Assembly (NCBI GenBank): GCA_902782875.1
Contig: CACZPE010000157.1
Coordinates: 1 to 9,295 of the forward strand
From: an uncultured Ruminococcus sp.
GTDB lineage: Bacteria > Bacillota_A > Clostridia > Oscillospirales > Ruminococcaceae
DNA: 9,295 nt
Direction of reading: 5' to 3'
Both the position numbers and the translations under genes were made by a program. The notes under the pieces were generated by a model. That model was not told the DNA's origin. It made no database searches and saw only the letters and a list, made by a program, of their open reading frames with translations. Numbering within the stretch: position 1 is the stretch's first letter; every line of letters begins with the position of its first letter. Positions 6,261 to 9,295 of this stretch are shown one piece after another.

Positions 6261-9200
6261 ATGCGAAAGAAACTAATATCTTTGCTTACTGCGATCATGG
6301 TTCTCGCGGGATATTCGGCACCTGCATTTGCAGATGAGATATCCGTGCCTGAAACAGATCAGGTAGCAGAGATCACTGCGGACGACGTATCCGAGGGGGA
6401 GGATGCCGCAGAAGCTGAAACAGCTGACGAAACTGCAGATGAGACTGCGGAGGTTTCCGAAACAGACGAAGCCGCTGAGATCTCAGAGACAGATGAGACC
6501 GCAGCCGATGAACAGGCTGAGGACACTGCAGTTGCAGAGGACACCGATGAACAGACAGAACAGTCTGAGGAACAGCCCTCTGAAAGCGAGCCCGAAGAAG
6601 ATCAGCCGGAGGATATTCAGACTGAAGACACTCAGCCCGAAGAACAGACCGCTGATACAGACGCAATTGATACAGACGCACCTGCCGATGAAGCCGGAGA
6701 AGATGCTGCAGCCGCAGAAGATACTGCAGAAGATGCTGCGGAAGCTTCTGACGAGGAAGTTCTTGAAGAAGAGCTTGAACTCAAAGCCGCTGTTACTTAT
6801 GAGATCTCCGGTATAGGTACATTTTACACCGGTGACAATACGCTGACTATCAACTCACAGCTCCCGGACTTTCACCAGAGTATCATGACCACGATACAAA
6901 CCAGGGATAGTTCGGTTTACAGCATAATAAACTCCAAGGGCGGCATCAAGCATATTGATACAACAACGGGAGCAAAAGCACCCGCAAACTGCACTAATCT
7001 TTTCAGCGGCCTTACAGCACTCGAGGATGTCGATCTTTACTATATGGATCTCTCTCCGGTGACCACAATGGAAAGTATGTTCAAGGGCGATACCAAGCTC
7101 ACAAGTGTGTACTTCGGAAACTCTGGTTCCAAGACCTCAAATCTTACCAATATCTACAATATGTTTAACGGATGCTCCAACCTTGAAGAGATGCAGTTTG
7201 AATATTATAACACGGTCATTGATTTTACAAATGTAACCGATGCAAGATATGCTTTCAAGAACTGCACATCTCTTAAGATAGTAACTATGCCCGATTGCAC
7301 GATGAAGCCCAAATATATGCAAGAGATGTTTTACGGCTGTTCTTCACTCGAGGAGCTCTATTTATATGAAGGTTACAACGACATACCACGTATACTTCTT
7401 ACCAATCTCAACAGTGCCGATGCCACTGGAAATATGTTCTATGGCTGCACTTCGCTTGAATACCTCAACCTTCCGAAGGATTTTGAAATAAAAGAAAATA
7501 TGAAGCTGCCCAACAAGATAGGCAGCAATCAGGGCTGGGGTCTGTACGAAGGCTGGGTAATCAGCGGTACCGGCACCTATGCAGTATTCACAGCTCCCGA
7601 ATCCGGTGACTATGTGCCTATGAAGCTGTGGTACACGTGGTATGATTACAGCGGAACGCTGTACATGAGCGGTCGTCTGCCCGATTTCAGATATGATGAC
7701 GAAGGAGAATATGATGAAGATTACGATATCGGATATTATACCGGTATCGACAGAAGCGATATAAGGACAATAGTAATAAACGGAGATGCGTATACTAATT
7801 CGGTGGAGGATATGTTCAACGACCTGGATAATCTGAAAGAGATACGCGGACTTCAAAACCTCAGTATTGACGACGGCGATTCACTGAGATATATGTTCTA
7901 CGGCTGCGAATCACTGGAGTCTCTCGACCTTTCGGGAGTGTATATCGATCAGAGTAACATAGCCAGAGACGCCGGTATGTTCCATAACTGCCTCTTGCTC
8001 ACAAAGATCAAGCTCCCCGAGGGATTCATGATCTATTCGAGTATGAAGCTGGCCAATGGCAACAGTGATTACAAGGGCTGGGCTAAGGAAGGCACAAGCA
8101 CTATAGTCAGCGGTACAGACACTTTTGCTCAGTTCATGGCTGACAGCACGACCGCGACCACCTATGTAAGAGTGCCCGCAAAATTCGGCAAGCCGAACTT
8201 CACTTTGTCTTCGCCCTCCGGCAACGGCACCGTTACTATAAAGTGGGACTCTGTAGCAGGCGCTACCAAGTACAGAGTATACCGTGTAGAGAACGGCTCG
8301 TTCAAGTATCTCACAGAGACAGCTTCTCTGCAGTATGTTGACAGCGGACTCAAGGGCAACACCAAGTACGGCTATCTCGTAAGGGCATTTGACGGCGCAA
8401 CAGGATCTGAGTACACTAATAATGATGTTAAATACATTACTACCCAAGCGATAACACCTCCCGGCAAGCCCACATTCCTGCCCACACCCGGCGCAGGCAG
8501 AGTGACCGTAAACTGGCAGACAGTATCGGGCGCACAGTTCTACAGAGTATACCGCTATGTTGACGGCAAGTTCATCCATCTCAAGGATGTTACGGGCACA
8601 ACCTACACCGATTCACCTCTCAAGGGCGGCACTAAGTACGGCTATCTCGTAAGGGCATTCAACGGCGATGTAGGCTCTGATTACACCACATCTGATATCA
8701 AGTACGTCACACCCACACAGGCGCCTCTCACAAAGCCCAGCTTCACCGTAACAGCAGGCAACGGTACTGTTACCGTAAAGTGGACAGAAAACGGTGCACA
8801 GTCCTACAGAATTTACCGCAAGGCAGGCACGTCCGTCGCATTCCTCAAGGAAGTAACATCGGGCACGAGCTACACAGATGCAGGTCTTGCAAACAACGTT
8901 AAGTACGGCTATCTCGTAAGAGCATTCAACGGCAACACCGGTACAAACTACACCGATGCCGACTGGAAATTCGCAACTCCCACAGGCTCGACCGCTATCG
9001 CAAAGCCTGCATTCACTGCTACCGCAGGCGATAAGAGCGTTGTTGTAAAGTGGAACGCAGTCAGCGGCGCAACCTCTTACAGAGTATACCGCAAGACAGG
9101 TACTACCGTTACACCTCTTAAGGAACTGACCGGTACAAGCTACACCGACTCCGGCCTTACAAACGGCACAAAGTACGGCTATCTCGTAAGAGCATTCAAG

Positions 9201-9295
9201 GGCACCACAGGCTCTACCTACACCGATGCCGACTGGAAATATGCAACTCCCGCAGCTTCTGGTTCTGTCGCAAAGCCTTCCTTCACTGCTGCAGC
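6261..9295 (+). CDS. Exported protein with acidic linker, duplicated BspA-like (DUF285-type) region and Fn3 repeats, 3' end missing
   Basis: The frame stays open for 1011 codons to the window edge; no stop is present, so the C-terminus is unknown. A signal peptide (1-24, cleavage after Ala-Phe-Ala) matches that of the upstream gene in length and pattern (16 of the first 26 residues identical). Residues 25-173 are an acidic Glu/Asp/Ala/Thr linker. Residues 177-633 hold nine BspA/DUF285-like units of the form 'MFxGCxSLExLxL', at about 227, 253, 281, 311, 336, 372, 518, 545 and 573. They fall in two modules that each begin near 'LPDF' (201 and 473) and end with a 'MKL...GW' and 'SGT' segment. 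Fn3 domains follow at about 643-728, 735-818, 824-907 and 914-997, with a fifth starting near 1003. BspA-like proteins in other bacteria are surface or secreted proteins, some adhesive; this role is inferred here. No SLH-like part or anchor is seen in the available portion. Confidence 0.9.
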   Translation, partial: MRKKLISLLTAIMVLAGYSAPAFADEISVPETDQVAEITADDVSEGEDAAEAETADETADETAEVSETDEAAEISETDETAADEQAEDTAVAEDTDEQTEQSEEQPSESEPEEDQPEDIQTEDTQPEEQTADTDAIDTDAPADEAGEDAAAAEDTAEDAAEASDEEVLEEELELKAAVTYEISGIGTFYTGDNTLTINSQLPDFHQSIMTTIQTRDSSVYSIINSKGGIKHIDTTTGAKAPANCTNLFSGLTALEDVDLYYMDLSPVTTMESMFKGDTKLTSVYFGNSGSKTSNLTNIYNMFNGCSNLEEMQFEYYNTVIDFTNVTDARYAFKNCTSLKIVTMPDCTMKPKYMQEMFYGCSSLEELYLYEGYNDIPRILLTNLNSADATGNMFYGCTSLEYLNLPKDFEIKENMKLPNKIGSNQGWGLYEGWVISGTGTYAVFTAPESGDYVPMKLWYTWYDYSGTLYMSGRLPDFRYDDEGEYDEDYDIGYYTGIDRSDIRTIVINGDAYTNSVEDMFNDLDNLKEIRGLQNLSIDDGDSLRYMFYGCESLESLDLSGVYIDQSNIARDAGMFHNCLLLTKIKLPEGFMIYSSMKLANGNSDYKGWAKEGTSTIVSGTDTFAQFMADSTTATTYVRVPAKFGKPNFTLSSPSGNGTVTIKWDSVAGATKYRVYRVENGSFKYLTETASLQYVDSGLKGNTKYGYLVRAFDGATGSEYTNNDVKYITTQAITPPGKPTFLPTPGAGRVTVNWQTVSGAQFYRVYRYVDGKFIHLKDVTGTTYTDSPLKGGTKYGYLVRAFNGDVGSDYTTSDIKYVTPTQAPLTKPSFTVTAGNGTVTVKWTENGAQSYRIYRKAGTSVAFLKEVTSGTSYTDAGLANNVKYGYLVRAFNGNTGTNYTDADWKFATPTGSTAIAKPAFTATAGDKSVVVKWNAVSGATSYRVYRKTGTTVTPLKELTGTSYTDSGLTNGTKYGYLVRAFKGTTGSTYTDADWKYATPAASGSVAKPSFTAA
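8187..9295 (+). repeat. Four complete Fn3-coding repeats and the start of a fifth
   Basis: Units of 89-92 codons start near residues 643, 735, 824, 914 and 1003. They share 'YR(V/I)YR' and 'KYGYLVRAF'. The DNA core TACGGCTATCTCGTAAG is identical in all four complete units, while the upstream gene's equivalents mostly read TACGGCTTCCT. Linkers vary (TTQAITPPG, TPTQAPLT, TPTGSTAIA, TPAASGSVA), unlike the fixed 88-codon register of the other array. The array continues past the window. Confidence 0.85.

Noticed and set aside
7911..8579. Minus-strand open frame of 222 codons
   Set aside because: It lies opposite the clearly coding BspA-like/Fn3 gene and its translation shows no known motif.

Overview
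The window looks like chromosomal DNA from a Gram-positive gut or rumen anaerobe, most likely Ruminococcus or a close relative in the Oscillospiraceae. This is inferred from moderate GC coding sequence with AT-rich intergenic DNA, good sigma-A-type promoters, strong purine-rich ribosome binding sites, and very large secreted proteins built from LRR, BspA-like, SLH-like and Fn3 modules. The genus is not proven.

Layout. Bases 1-1996 (minus strand) hold a two-gene unit: a soluble protein fusing a LacI-type sugar-binding fold to a GGDEF diguanylate cyclase domain (53-1996), followed after 3 nt by the first 16 codons of a cyclophilin-type peptidyl-prolyl isomerase (1-49). Bases 1997-2261 are a divergent intergenic region with a consensus promoter for the minus-strand unit, an 11-bp perfect palindrome, and a promoter for the plus-strand gene. 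Bases 2262-6047 encode a 1261-residue exported protein: signal peptide, acidic linker, EF-hand, about eleven LRRs, SLH-like modules and six Fn3 repeats. It ends at a double stop codon and a strong intrinsic terminator (6054-6084). Bases 6261-9295 encode a second exported protein with no stop in the window: signal peptide, acidic linker, two BspA-like (DUF285-type) modules, four full Fn3 repeats and the start of a fifth.

How the parts fit. The two plus-strand genes form a matched pair. They share a promoter almost base for base, including the normally unconstrained spacer, the same signal-peptide pattern, the same kind of acidic segment and the same Fn3 family. Only the recognition module in the middle differs (LRR plus SLH-like versus BspA-like). 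This suggests a family of surface or secreted binding proteins with exchangeable heads under one control signal. The divergent sugar-sensor/GGDEF gene could link c-di-GMP to surface behaviour, but the sequence gives only proximity for that idea. No mobile element, CRISPR array, rRNA or tRNA was seen.
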